A stretch of 64,000 bases of DNA from Palsa-295 sp963785585 (GCA_963785585.1 CAWAVW010000004.1:1-64000); one strand, 5' to 3'; shown: positions 8,505 to 18,479, counted from the first letter of the stretch. Numbers and translations are program-made. The notes: generated by a model not told the origin, from the sequence alone.

Positions 8505-9805
8505 AACTTTTCTCGTCATTCAAAGAAGGCAGCCTCGCCCGGAACGCCAGCTGGATGTTCCTGGGGCAGGGCATGAGTTTCTTCGTGCAGGCGGCGTATT
8601 TTATTTTGTTGGCGCGGCTATTGGGCAGCCAACAGTACGGCGTTTTCGTCGGTGCGTTTGCGCTGGTTTCGATTGCCAGCCAGTACAGCACGATGGGCTC
8701 GGGCCTGGTGATGCTTCGCCACGTGAGCCAGGACCGCGCGAAGTTCGCGGAGTACTGGGGCAACGTAATTCTCACCACGTTCAGCGTCGGTTTCATCGTC
8801 ATTCTGATCCTGAAGATCGTCGGTAAATGGATCGTCGGCCCATCGAGCGCGTCCATCATCGTGTTGATTGCGCTGGGCGAATGCACCTGCGCGCGGCTGG
8901 CCGAGTGCGCTGGTCAGGCATTTCAAGCGTTTGAAAATCTGCGCTGGACGGCCACGCTGACCACGCTCACGAACATCACGCGTCTGCTTGCCGTCGGCAT
9001 TTTGATGTTGGTGCTGCGCCATGCGACGGTGATGCAGTGGGCCACAACGTCCGTGATTGTGTCGGCGATTTCCGCAGTCATGGCGATTTCCGCGGTGTCG
9101 TATCTGATTGGCCGGCCGAAGTTCCGGCCCAAGCTACTGTTTGCCAGCGCGGCGGAGGGAATTGGATTCTCTTTCGCGTGCTCCACCACCTCGGTTTACA
9201 ACGATCTCGACAAAACGATGTTGAGCCATTACGGGATGGCTGCCGCCAACGGCATCTATTCCATGGCGTACAAGGTGATCGACATCAGCTGCGCGCCAAT
9301 CCGCGCGCTGCATTCCGCCGCGTTCCCGAAGTTCTGCCAGAAAGGCGCGGAAGGCGCGCACGCCAGCATCGCGTTCACCAAGCAAGTGCTGCGCAAGACG
9401 CTGCCGTTCGCGCTGGTGGCTGCGGTGGGCATGTTCGTGACCGCGCGATTCATCCCGATGATCGTAGGCAAGAGTTTTCAAAACAGCGTCTCGGCGCTGC
9501 AGTGGCTGTGCCTGATTCCCGCGTTTCGCACCTTTCATTTGAGCGCGGGCGATGCGCTGACGGGTGCGGGCTATCAGCGCTACCGGACGACGTGCCAGCT
9601 GCTCGCGGCCAGCCTGAACTTTGGGCTCAACCTGTTCATGATTCCCATGTTTTCGTGGCGCGGTGCGGCGTGGTCCAGCCTCGCGACCGACGGGTTTCTG
9701 GGCATCGCCAACTGGGTGGTGCTCACCACGGTGATCAAGAAAGAGCGGCACGCGATTGCCGAGCCGGTGATCGTCCGCGAGACGGAAATGGCGGACGTCG
9801 CCTAG
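8501..9805 (+). CDS. Wzx-like polysaccharide flippase
   Basis: The 434-residue protein is almost entirely hydrophobic helices, about 12-14 in number, beginning with a short charged N-terminus and ARNASWMFLGQGMSFFVQAAYFILLARLLG. This opening is typical of the Wzx/RfbX branch of the MOP exporter superfamily, which moves undecaprenyl-linked repeat units to the periplasmic face. Charged residues sit inside several helices (FYDLDK-like VYNDLDKTMLSHYG), as in this family. It lies between glycosyltransferase and polymerase-like genes, as in Wzx/Wzy loci. Confidence 0.88.
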   Translation: MKLFSSFKEGSLARNASWMFLGQGMSFFVQAAYFILLARLLGSQQYGVFVGAFALVSIASQYSTMGSGLVMLRHVSQDRAKFAEYWGNVILTTFSVGFIVILILKIVGKWIVGPSSASIIVLIALGECTCARLAECAGQAFQAFENLRWTATLTTLTNITRLLAVGILMLVLRHATVMQWATTSVIVSAISAVMAISAVSYLIGRPKFRPKLLFASAAEGIGFSFACSTTSVYNDLDKTMLSHYGMAAANGIYSMAYKVIDISCAPIRALHSAAFPKFCQKGAEGAHASIAFTKQVLRKTLPFALVAAVGMFVTARFIPMIVGKSFQNSVSALQWLCLIPAFRTFHLSAGDALTGAGYQRYRTTCQLLAASLNFGLNLFMIPMFSWRGAAWSSLATDGFLGIANWVVLTTVIKKERHAIAEPVIVRETEMADVA

Positions 9806-9888
9806 ATCTCCCTGCTGGTTGCAGTTTGCCGCGCGCACGGCGGTCGCGGCCTTCGGAAGCGGGTGAACCGTACGGAAGGTGCTGACAT

Positions 9889-11181
9889 ATGCAAACCACA
9901 TCGTTCCTCGAGTCGAAAGCCTTTGAGCGATTCGAAAAAATATTCGTCGTCGCGTCGATTATTGGATTGGCCGGTGCAATCCTGCCAACCAACAACGTCG
10001 AGGGCCAAACCAGCGCGGCGCAGAACCAATTCAACGTGGCGGTTCAGCTTGTAATCTACCCGATATTGCTGGTGTTGGTGCTGATTCATGGCAAGCGGAT
10101 TCTTGCAGCAGTGCGATCTGTGCCGTGGATCGTAGCGTTGTGTACGTTCGCATTGGCTTCTGCGGCATGGTCATACGAACCATTGTTCACATTCCGCCGA
10201 GCACTCGTCTTGGCTGCCTTCTCTCTGTTCGCCATTTACGTAGGCGCGAATTTCGATTGGGAAGAACAAATCCAGCTTTACGGTTGGGCTTTGCTTTACA
10301 TGGTCGTTGTGAGTTACCTGATCATCGTATTTCTGCCCGACTACGGAATTGCTCACGACTTGCACAGTGGCGCGTGGAAAGGCGTGTTCTCCCACAAGAA
10401 TTCACTCGGGCGAGTCATCGGCTTCGGTACGGTCTTACTGATCTTTGCGCGGCCGAAGATCGGCCCTGCTATCGTACGAATTGGGCTGCTGGTCGGAACC
10501 GTCGTGTTGCTGATTTTCTCGCATTCATCCACGGCGATGGTTGCGGTCGCAGCGTGCCTTGCAGCATATCCGTGCGTTCATCTTCTTCGTCTACGCAAAA
10601 GCAGGACGATCCCGTTGTGGGTGATTTTCATGCCCATTGTGGTGCTGATAGCAGCCATCGTCGCGCTGAACTACGGCGCAGTGGCATCGCTATTTGGCAA
10701 GGACACGACGCTGTCCGGCCGCACGCTCCTGTGGGCCGCGGTCGAAAACGCGATCAAGAAACGTCCTTGGTTCGGCTACGGATACGCGGTTTTTTGGGCA
10801 AGACCGGGAGCCGATACTTTGCTCGCTGCCTCTCAGGCAGCGATGGGCGAGATTCCCGCGCACTCTCACGACGGATACCTCGATGTGATGCTCGATCTCG
10901 GTATCGTCGGCCTTTCGATCTTCGCGTACGGGCTTCTGAAGGTCGCGCGTCGTGTGTTCGCTGCAGCGCAGGATGAATCCTTGTATCGGTCGATGTGGCC
11001 GCTCATGTTTTTGATTTATTTCGTGCTGTTCAATCTAACGGAAAGCAATATTTTGATTCTGCGCGCATTTCTGTGGCTGCCGTTTGTTTCCATTTACGTT
11101 GGGCTACTGCAGGCACCCGCAGCGGCTCGTAGTTATGCCGCAGAGCGCGCTATGGATTCGGATTACGTACCAGCAAGCTGA
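9889..11181 (+). CDS. Wzy/O-antigen-ligase-family membrane protein
   Basis: The 430-residue protein has about 10-12 membrane segments and a large extracytoplasmic loop with the family-type pattern SGRTLLWAAVENAIKKRPWFGYGY followed by HSHDGYLDVMLDLGIVGLSIF. These are the hallmarks of Wzy_C (O-antigen ligase/polymerase) proteins. AAGG is 9 bases before ATG 9889. In this Wzx/Wzy-type locus a polymerase joining repeat units in the periplasm is the most likely role, but a ligase cannot be excluded from sequence alone. Confidence 0.87.
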   Translation: MQTTSFLESKAFERFEKIFVVASIIGLAGAILPTNNVEGQTSAAQNQFNVAVQLVIYPILLVLVLIHGKRILAAVRSVPWIVALCTFALASAAWSYEPLFTFRRALVLAAFSLFAIYVGANFDWEEQIQLYGWALLYMVVVSYLIIVFLPDYGIAHDLHSGAWKGVFSHKNSLGRVIGFGTVLLIFARPKIGPAIVRIGLLVGTVVLLIFSHSSTAMVAVAACLAAYPCVHLLRLRKSRTIPLWVIFMPIVVLIAAIVALNYGAVASLFGKDTTLSGRTLLWAAVENAIKKRPWFGYGYAVFWARPGADTLLAASQAAMGEIPAHSHDGYLDVMLDLGIVGLSIFAYGLLKVARRVFAAAQDESLYRSMWPLMFLIYFVLFNLTESNILILRAFLWLPFVSIYVGLLQAPAAARSYAAERAMDSDYVPAS

Positions 11182-11187
11182 GGTAAC

Positions 11188-12369
11188 TTGAGCCAATATT
11201 CGACCAAAGTAGATGAGTCTCCGGTTGCGTTGATATTTCGTTTGCGCCTTTTGTCGTTCTCGGAAACATTCATTCGTTCACAAGCTTCTGCGATGCGGAC
11301 TTTCCGTCCGTTCTACGTGGGTGCGAAAACAATCCCAGGACTCGAGTTGCCGCCCGAGTCTTCGTGGATTGCCAATCGTGGTGGGTTCGCTGGCCTGGCA
11401 AGAGAACTGCGATTCCGCTTCCTCGGCCCCAGTTCGGACTGCCGCCAACGCCTGGCAGCCCTAAATCCGAAGCTGATTCACGCACATTTCGGTGCCGACG
11501 CTTGCGAAGCGATTCCGCTCGCGAAAATGTTGAACCTGCCGCTTATCGCGACATTTCACGGCTACGACGCGACCCAGACCGACGAAGGGCTGAAGAAAAA
11601 TTTCGAGGGCCGGATGTACTTGAAACATCGGCCGCGACTTTACAGGAACGCGGATCTGTTTATCGCAGTTTCAGAGTTCATCGCTAGCAAAGTAGCCGCA
11701 ATGGGATTGCCGCGTGAAAAAATCCGAGTCCAATACATTGGCGTTGATGTGAATCATTTCCGGCCACCCGTTACGTTCGCGAAAGACAGGAAAGTCCTGT
11801 TTGTCGGCCGATTGGTTGAGAAAAAAGGTTGCTCGTTTCTGATCAATGCGATGGCCGAGATTCAGAAGGAATTGCCCGACGTTGAACTGATTATTATTGG
11901 CGATGGGCCGCAGCGCGAAGCACTGGAGACGCAGGCCAAACAGTCGCTCAGCAAATATCAGTTCCTCGGCGTGCAGGCGCCTGCGTCAGTGATGAAATGG
12001 ATGCAAACAGCGTCCGTGTTCTGCGTACCGAGTATTACCGCGACCGACGGAGACGCGGAGGGCCTACCGATTGTCTTCGCGGAAGCACAAGCCTGTGGCC
12101 TTCCGGTTGTGAGCTTCGCGAGCGGCGGCACAACCGAAGCTGTGGCGAACGGCGAAACAGGTTTCTTGGGACCGGAACGTGATTGGCATCACCTCTGCGA
12201 AAAGCTGCTGTTGCTTTTGAAGAATCCAGATTTGCTCGAACGATTCCGGCATGCGGGTAGAAAGCGCGCCGAGGAGAAGTTCGACTTACAGAAGCAGACC
12301 GCGGGACTTGAACGGATTTACGAAGAAGTGATCGCCTCGCGCGAAGCTTCCAAAGCCAAAGTCCTGTAA
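11188..12369 (+). CDS. GT-B fold glycosyltransferase, colanic-acid type
   Basis: The start is taken as TTG 11188 because GAGG lies 4-5 bases upstream and the preceding gene stops 6 bases earlier. The 393-residue protein has LIHAHFGADACEAIPLAKMLNLPLIATFHGYDAT, typical of WcaK/WcaL-like transferases, and the GT4 donor site LFVGRLVEKKGCSFLINA with the EX7E motif at EGLPIVFAEAQACGLPVVSF. It should be a cytoplasmic retaining transferase adding one sugar of the repeat unit. The exact linkage is unknown. Confidence 0.87.
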   Translation: MSQYSTKVDESPVALIFRLRLLSFSETFIRSQASAMRTFRPFYVGAKTIPGLELPPESSWIANRGGFAGLARELRFRFLGPSSDCRQRLAALNPKLIHAHFGADACEAIPLAKMLNLPLIATFHGYDATQTDEGLKKNFEGRMYLKHRPRLYRNADLFIAVSEFIASKVAAMGLPREKIRVQYIGVDVNHFRPPVTFAKDRKVLFVGRLVEKKGCSFLINAMAEIQKELPDVELIIIGDGPQREALETQAKQSLSKYQFLGVQAPASVMKWMQTASVFCVPSITATDGDAEGLPIVFAEAQACGLPVVSFASGGTTEAVANGETGFLGPERDWHHLCEKLLLLLKNPDLLERFRHAGRKRAEEKFDLQKQTAGLERIYEEVIASREASKAKVL

Positions 12370-12386
12370 GTGACGTCACGACTACA

Positions 12387-13346
12387 ATGACGGTTCCGCT
12401 CGTCTCCGCTGTAATACCCACTCGCAACCGTCCAGACCTCGTCGTCCGCGCAGTTCAAAGCGCGCTCGCTCAAACGTATCCAGCCATCGAAGTAATCGTT
12501 GTGATCGACGGACCTGACGCGCTCACAAACTCGGCACTTATATCGATTCGAGATGCTCGGCTGAAGATGGTCGCGCTCGAGGAAAGCGTCGGCGGTTCGG
12601 AGGCGCGCAACGTCGGAGCCAGGCGCGCCATCGGGGAATGGGTGGCGCTTCTAGACGACGATGATGAGTGGATGCCGTCAAAAATTGAACGTCAACTTGC
12701 ATTGGCAGAAAGCTCGACGGCGAAATTTCCGCTGTTGTGCAGTCAGGTGATTGCGCGCACTTCAACCGTTGATTTGATCTGGCCGGAGAATCCGCCGGCG
12801 CCGCCGTACTCAGAATATCTGCTCGTGCGATCCCGCTTGAGCTACGGGGAAGGCGCGATGCCGACCTCGACTCTCGTTACGAAGCGCGATTTGTTGATCG
12901 AAGTTCCTTTTCAAAAAGGACTTCCCAAGCACCAAGACTGGGACTGGATTCTGCGGTGCGTCGAAAACCGCGATGTTGAGGTCTTGTATTCACCCGAACC
13001 GCTCGCGATTTGGAACGTCGACGATGGTCGGGGTCGCGTCAGCCGCGTGATGGCTTGGAAAGCTTCCTGGGACTGGATCAGGTCATCAAGGCAACGCGTC
13101 ACAGGTCGAGCATATTCTTCGTTCATAGCTTCACAAGTCGCACGACAAGCTGCGCAAGAAAACGCATGGAGTTATTTCTTTCCGCTGCTTCGAGATCTAA
13201 TCGGAAATGGCGCGCCGAGTGGGCGCGATCTCGGCATGTTTATTGGCGCATGGCTTTTCCCCTCGAGCTTGCATGATTGGCTACGCAGGCTCGTACATTC
13301 GAAGTCTGCGAGCCGGGCAGCGACGGCAGAAAACCCGAACACATGA
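12387..13346 (+). CDS. Glycosyltransferase family 2 (GT-A fold)
   Basis: The 319-residue protein begins VSAVIPTRNRPDLVVRAVQSAL, the canonical GT2 nucleotide-binding start, and has a DXD-type metal motif in WVALLDDDDEWMPSK. KHQDWDWILRC fits the catalytic-base region. It is an inverting transferase acting in the cytoplasm or at the inner face of the membrane. There is no processive QxxRW motif, so single-sugar transfer is likely. Its stop overlaps the following acyltransferase start (ATGA). Confidence 0.88.
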   Translation: MTVPLVSAVIPTRNRPDLVVRAVQSALAQTYPAIEVIVVIDGPDALTNSALISIRDARLKMVALEESVGGSEARNVGARRAIGEWVALLDDDDEWMPSKIERQLALAESSTAKFPLLCSQVIARTSTVDLIWPENPPAPPYSEYLLVRSRLSYGEGAMPTSTLVTKRDLLIEVPFQKGLPKHQDWDWILRCVENRDVEVLYSPEPLAIWNVDDGRGRVSRVMAWKASWDWIRSSRQRVTGRAYSSFIASQVARQAAQENAWSYFFPLLRDLIGNGAPSGRDLGMFIGAWLFPSSLHDWLRRLVHSKSASRAATAENPNT

Positions 13347-14368
13347 GACTGTCGCGACTTGACGGCATTCGCGCCCTCGCGATTTTGCTCGTTTTTGCTC
13401 ATCACGCCTTGGGATTCGACCAAGGGTGGCTCGGCGTAGATGTATTTTTCGTTCTCTCGGGTTTTTTGATTACCGGGATATTGCGGCGCGATCGCACCAA
13501 CGAGTCGTTTTGGGCGCCTTTTTACATCAAGAGGGCGACTCGAATTCTGCCGCCATTTATTCTCGCCCTTATCGGAGCGGGGCTGGTTTACCCGATGCAG
13601 TGGGGGAGTTTAGGGCTCTACTACATTTTTTTCGGCGCGAATATCGCCGAGACACTGCATCCCACCACCGGGAATCCTTTCGGAGTGTTATGGTCGCTTG
13701 CCATCGAGGAACACTTTTATCTTCTGTGGCCGTTCGCGATTCGCTATCTGAACCGAGACCAGTTGCTGAAACTGATCGGGGTCATTCTGGTAATCGAACC
13801 AATCGCGCGAGGAGCACTGACGCCGTTCATCCGAACATATTTGCCCGTCTATTATTTGACACCGTTTCGTCTTGACGGACTTGCGGCGGGAAGTCTTCTT
13901 GCGCTTCTTTTGGAAGACCCACGCGCCAAGGACTTCCTGACTCGTTGGTCTGGCAAGGCGGCGGCAATCCTTTGTATCGCCCTTGTAGTTTTGTTTACGA
14001 GACCTTCGTTCCAGCGGGAAGCGAATTCGTGGTGGTTCAATTCGACTGGCTATTCGTTGATTGCAGCGAGTTGTTTTTTCGTACTCGCGTACGTGTATCT
14101 TCACGAGAACGCGGGCTTGAGTCGATTTTTTTCACTGCGACCAATCGTCTTCATCGGCACCATAAGTTACGGGCTATATCTCTTCAGTCCCATCGTAATG
14201 GTTCGGCTCGACCAATTATCGATTCGGTGGGGCTATCCGCATCGCCATCGGCTTTCGCCGATAACGCTTGCCATCGCCGTCCTGGTTAGTTGGTTGTCGT
14301 TTCGCTTTTACGAAAAGCCTATAATTAGCTGGGGGCATCGCAAGGCTAGCGAACTAAAAACGGCCTAG
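13343..14368 (+). CDS. Acyltransferase-3 family membrane protein (OafA/ExoZ-like)
   Basis: The 341-residue protein (ATG 13343, overlapping the previous stop) begins MRLSRLDGIRALAILLVFAHHA, the conserved acyltransferase-3 motif with its active-site-region His pair. It continues GWLGVDVFFVLSGFLITGIL and WSLAIEEHFYLLWPF, and has about ten membrane segments. Such enzymes move acetyl or other acyl groups across the membrane onto sugars of surface polymers. There is no C-terminal SGNH domain, unlike the second acyltransferase in this locus. Confidence 0.9.
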   Translation: MRLSRLDGIRALAILLVFAHHALGFDQGWLGVDVFFVLSGFLITGILRRDRTNESFWAPFYIKRATRILPPFILALIGAGLVYPMQWGSLGLYYIFFGANIAETLHPTTGNPFGVLWSLAIEEHFYLLWPFAIRYLNRDQLLKLIGVILVIEPIARGALTPFIRTYLPVYYLTPFRLDGLAAGSLLALLLEDPRAKDFLTRWSGKAAAILCIALVVLFTRPSFQREANSWWFNSTGYSLIAASCFFVLAYVYLHENAGLSRFFSLRPIVFIGTISYGLYLFSPIVMVRLDQLSIRWGYPHRHRLSPITLAIAVLVSWLSFRFYEKPIISWGHRKASELKTA

Positions 14369-14433
14369 ACTGCCCGCGCTCAGGCCCGCGTTCCTATTCG
14401 CATTCTTAAAATTGATATTCCGACGGAGGCTCT

Positions 14434-15582
14434 ATGAGGGGAGACTTGTCACGGAGGAAGTTCTTGGCAACGGCCGGGGCGGCGGTTGCCGGATTTGGAG
14501 CGGGCCCGATCGCAAAGCCGCTGAATAACCTTGCGAATTACTCGATGTCTGGCGCTTTCGCGCCTGGTTCCGGAGCGCTGAAAGATCACGCCGCAAGCAA
14601 AGGGTTCCTGTACGGCGCCGACGCACGGCAATATTTGCTTTCTCATAATCCAGCAATCGCTCAACTTTATATCCAGCAATGCGCGATCCTGGTTCCGGAC
14701 GGCGAACTTAAGTGGGGTCAACTGCGGCCATCACCAGACACTTACAACTTCGCTCCCGCCGACTGGCTCCTCAATTTCACGCAACAGAACAATATGAAGC
14801 TTCGCGGTCACACGTTCGTTTGGTATCAGAGACTTCCCAAGTGGTTCGATGGTTATGTGACTAGCGCCAACGCGAAGCAGGTCCTGACCGACCACATCAA
14901 TACCGTCATGGGTCGATACGCGGGTAAGTTGCAATCGTGGGACATTGTGAATGAGGTGATGAATCCGAAGGACAACCGTCCGGACGGATTGCGCAACAGC
15001 CCGTGGCTCCGGTGGCTTGGCCCTGACTATATCGAGTATGCATTTCGCACCGCGGCTGCCGCCGACCCTCACACGCAATTAATTTGGAACGAGAACTGGT
15101 TAGAAGAGGAAACTCCCGAAGGGGAATCGAAGCGCCGCGCGATGGTGAAACTGCTAAAAGAGATGAAGTCGCGCGGAGTTCCGATCAACGGTATCGGGAT
15201 TCAGTCGCACCTGATCGGCGGACACGCAGACATTATCGCAGGCGAAGGGTTTCAGAGATTTCTTCATGAGGTCAGCGATCTCGACTATAAAATTCTGATC
15301 ACCGAGCTGGATATTTCCGATCAAGATCTCCCCACAGACCCCGGCGCTCGCGACCAGATCATCGCAAATCTCTATTACAAATATCTGTCGACAGTGTTGA
15401 GCCACAAGTCTGTCGAAGCCGTCCTGACTTGGGGCTTGACCGACAAAGACACGTGGCTGACAGATTTCAAGCCGCGAACGGACGGCACTCCGGTACGGCC
15501 ATTGCCGTTTGACGCTGCTCTTAATCCAAAACCAGTTTACGACGCGATGGTGCGGGCATTTGATGAGGCGCCGAAGCGATAA
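14434..15582 (+). CDS. Tat-exported GH10 endo-beta-1,4-xylanase-like enzyme
   Basis: The 382-residue protein begins with a twin-arginine signal (SRRKFLATAGAAVAGFG). The catalytic domain holds the GH10 signatures: LKWGQLRPSPDTYNF, GHTFVWYQRLPKWF, the acid/base Glu174 in SWDIVNEVMN and the nucleophile Glu291 in ILITELDISDQDLP. GGAGG precedes ATG 14434. GH10 enzymes cleave beta-1,4-xylans. Its position in the middle of an exopolysaccharide locus raises an alternative: that it trims or releases the self-made polymer rather than degrading plant xylan. The fold and export route are confident; the substrate is inferred. Confidence 0.92.
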   Translation: MRGDLSRRKFLATAGAAVAGFGAGPIAKPLNNLANYSMSGAFAPGSGALKDHAASKGFLYGADARQYLLSHNPAIAQLYIQQCAILVPDGELKWGQLRPSPDTYNFAPADWLLNFTQQNNMKLRGHTFVWYQRLPKWFDGYVTSANAKQVLTDHINTVMGRYAGKLQSWDIVNEVMNPKDNRPDGLRNSPWLRWLGPDYIEYAFRTAAAADPHTQLIWNENWLEEETPEGESKRRAMVKLLKEMKSRGVPINGIGIQSHLIGGHADIIAGEGFQRFLHEVSDLDYKILITELDISDQDLPTDPGARDQIIANLYYKYLSTVLSHKSVEAVLTWGLTDKDTWLTDFKPRTDGTPVRPLPFDAALNPKPVYDAMVRAFDEAPKR

Positions 15583-15612
15583 ACCAAATCTGTCAATAAA
15601 GGCAGGCCGAAC

Positions 15613-16440
15613 ATGCCAACCAACACGCAGAGCGGAATCGCGCAGTACATCAGCGACGTGGTAACGCTGCCCGATACGGTCGAGAACCTGAGTGCGCGAT
15701 ACAAGAACGCCAAACCATTCCCCCACATTCTGCTCGACAATCTGTTCCCGAACGCGATGCTGGATTCACTCGTAAACGAGCAGCCGTCAATGGACAAGGC
15801 CAAGTGGGTCCACGAGGACAACGACCACATTCAGCAGTTCAATTTGCGCTCGGCGGTCGATCTGGGGAAGACCGGTTATGAACTCTCTTCATTTCTGAAC
15901 TCGGCAAAGTTCTTGTATTTTCTTTCGGAGATGACTGGAATTTGGAATTTGCTGCCGGATCCTTATCTGCAGGGCGCCGGCTATCATGTGATTCCGAAAG
16001 GCGGGAGCTTCGATGTGCACGCTGATCGCAACACCGCCTACGAAACGGGTCTGATGCGCCGCCTTTCGCTGATCATCTATCTCAACAAAGACTGGAAGCA
16101 CGAGTACGGCGGGCAGCTCGAGCTCTGGAACAAGGATGCAACTAAGTGCGAAGCCGTCGTCGAGCCGGAGTTTAACCGCACGATCGTGTTTGAAATTACG
16201 GACACAAATTTTCATGGCGTTCCGGCGGCGATCGCCGCTCCAGAAGGGCGCACACGAAACGGGTTCGTAATGTACTACCACACAGCGGTGGTTGGCGCTA
16301 AGACGGAGCTGAATCCGCACACCTCAATCTATGCGCCGAGCTTTTACCGCAAGGAAAAAGTTTCGCTGCGCGGAGTACTAAGGGATTGCGTGCCTCCGAT
16401 TCTGATGCGGAGAATCAAGAAGATGCGCGGGACGTATTGA
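15613..16440 (+). CDS. 2-oxoglutarate/Fe(II)-dependent oxygenase
   Basis: The 275-residue protein has the double-stranded beta-helix oxygenase pattern: an HxD metal motif in GGSFDVHADRNTAYETGLMRRLSLIIYLNKDW, then YGGQLELWNKDA, then a distal His (FHGVPAAI) and an Arg region (GRTRNGFVMYYH). This resembles the prolyl-hydroxylase-type 2OG-Fe(II) family (ICL/P4Hc-like) often found in polysaccharide loci. It sits 30 bases after the GH10 gene. Its substrate is unknown; hydroxylation or oxidation of a sugar or lipid-linked precursor is a guess from context. Confidence 0.8.
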   Translation: MPTNTQSGIAQYISDVVTLPDTVENLSARYKNAKPFPHILLDNLFPNAMLDSLVNEQPSMDKAKWVHEDNDHIQQFNLRSAVDLGKTGYELSSFLNSAKFLYFLSEMTGIWNLLPDPYLQGAGYHVIPKGGSFDVHADRNTAYETGLMRRLSLIIYLNKDWKHEYGGQLELWNKDATKCEAVVEPEFNRTIVFEITDTNFHGVPAAIAAPEGRTRNGFVMYYHTAVVGAKTELNPHTSIYAPSFYRKEKVSLRGVLRDCVPPILMRRIKKMRGTY

Positions 16441-16555
16441 GATTTTCCGTACTATCCATGATCGCGTGTCCGTCTCGACGCGTTTCCACTCTCAGTTGAG
16501 CTGCGATTAGCTTCCGACCTCGTAAATCGGCCGATCCCTACTTTCGCAAAAAACC

Positions 16556-18462
16556 ATGAACGATTCCGCACCCAGAAGGCTGGCACTCAGCTACCGTCCA
16601 GATATTGACGGTTTGCGGGCCGTTGCCGTATTGCTCGTCGTCGCGTATCACACGGGCATCGCCAAGTGCCACGGCGGCTTCATCGGCGTGGACGTGTTTT
16701 TTGTAATTTCAGGTTTTCTCATCAGCTCCGTGATTCTCGCCGAGATCTCCGCCGGAAAATTCTCGATTTTTGCTTTCTACGAACGCCGCATTCGCCGTAT
16801 TTTTCCCGCACTGATGGTAATGATGTTCCTTACTTCCTTCCTTGCCTGGAAGTATTTTCTACCAACGGAACTAATCGACTACGCCAAATCGCTGCTAGCC
16901 GCGACATTTTCCGTCTCCAACATTTATTTTTGGCGACAGTCGGGATACTTCGACGCTCCGGCCGCGCTGAAGCCGCTGCTTCATACTTGGTCGCTTGCGG
17001 TGGAAGAGCAGTTCTACATCGTATTTCCACTCTTCTTGGTTCTGATCAGGAAGCTTTTTCCCGCGCGGCTGCGGACTGCTGTGTTGGCTTTCGCAGCAGT
17101 TTCGATGCTTATTAGCGCATACGGAGCCTTCCACAATCCGGTGTCAACGTTTTACCTGTTGCATACGCGAGCGTGGGAACTGCTGTTGGGTACCATCATC
17201 TCCCTGAAAGTATTGCCGTCGATCGTGAGCCCAGTGTGGCGCAACGTCGCCTCGGCTACCGGACTTGGAATGATCATCGTCTCTGGTTTCCTGTATACGT
17301 CGGCGACGCCATTTCCCGGTATTGCCGCCCTCGCGCCGTGTGTCGGTTCCGCGCTGATCATTTCGGCAGGAGAATCGGGTACGTCGTTCGTGGGCCGGCT
17401 GTTGTCGTTGAAGCCCGTTGTTTTCATTGGATTGATTTCTTACTCGCTCTACCTGTGGCACTGGCCTATCATCGTTTTTCAGGGTGTGGGCACGATTCTG
17501 ATTAGCGGAGTATCCGAGCGCGCTGTAAAGCTTTCGATTCTCGTGGCGTCGCTCGTCGCCGCTACGATCTCGTGGAAATTTGTCGAAGTTCCTTTCCGCG
17601 CGGGGCGCTTGAAGTTGACGGGAGCAGCGGTATTTCGAGCTGCGTTTGCTGCGGCTTTCGTTCTTGCGGCGCTCGGAGGGGCCGCGCTTGCGTTTCGCGG
17701 ATTTCCATCGCGCTATTCCCCCGAAGCCGTTCGCGTTGCCGCTTACATGGACGTGCGCGCACCCTACCGTGAAGGGACTTGCTTCATCACATCCAGCGAT
17801 AAGATTCAAGATTTCGATGCCGGCACTTGTTTGCGGGACGACCCTGTAAAGAAGAACTATCTCCTGATTGGAGATAGCCACGCGGCGCAGCTTTGGTATG
17901 ACTGTCCACGGTTCTCGATAACGTGAACATCATGCAAGCGACAGCCTCCGGATGTAAGCCTACTGTCGAGCAGCCGATGACCGGCGAATCGCGTTGCCGC
18001 CAGCTAATGAATTTCGTGTTTCAGGATTTTTTGCCCAAACACAATCAGGTCGATACGCTGCTGATTGCGGGCCGGTGGGAATCAAATGATCTGCCGCGAC
18101 TGGCTCGAACGATTGAATGGGCAAAAAGCCGCGGGATGAAGGTGATCGTGTTCGGACCGATGTTGCAGTACGACTCGGCCCTGCCGCGCTTGCTGGCGAC
18201 TTCTATTAAGCGCGATGAACCTGGCCTGCCGTTCGCTCACCGCGTTGACCAGTATGTGCGTCTCGATCGCGAGATGGCAAGGCTTGCCGCTAACGAATGG
18301 CATGTCCGCTTCATTTCCTACTTTAGAGTGCTCTGTGGGGCGGATTCATGCGTCGAGTACGTGAATGGCGATGTCCCCCTCCAATCGGATTACAGCCACC
18401 TTACCAAAGAGGGGTCGGTTTGGTTGGTCGCGAAGCTGCAGCAGAACGGAGAATTGCCGTAG
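16556..18462 (+). pseudogene. Acyltransferase-3 / SGNH fusion, interrupted by a one-base frameshift
   Basis: The first frame (16556-17926) encodes an acyltransferase-3 domain (YRPDIDGLRAVAVLLVVAYH, GFIGVDVFFVISGFLIS, HTWSLAVEEQFYIVFP) with about ten helices, then the start of the SGNH hydrolase domain with its catalytic Ser (LLIGDSHAAQLWY). At about 17900 the reading passes to another frame: from 17902 it encodes LSTVLDNVNIMQATASGCKP, the normal continuation of such domains, and runs on to the catalytic Asp/His motif (SDYSHLT) before the stop at 18462. One missing base, probably a G in the Gly codon before Leu, explains the break. Joined, the length is about 635 residues, the family norm. Either the gene is broken in this genome or the base was lost in sequencing. 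Confidence 0.85.
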
Positions 18463-18479
18463 TTGCTTTTAGGGGTCGT

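Noticed and set aside
9037..9885. Open frame of 282 codons overlapping the flippase gene
   Set aside because: It lies in another frame of a membrane-protein gene and has no membrane or family pattern.
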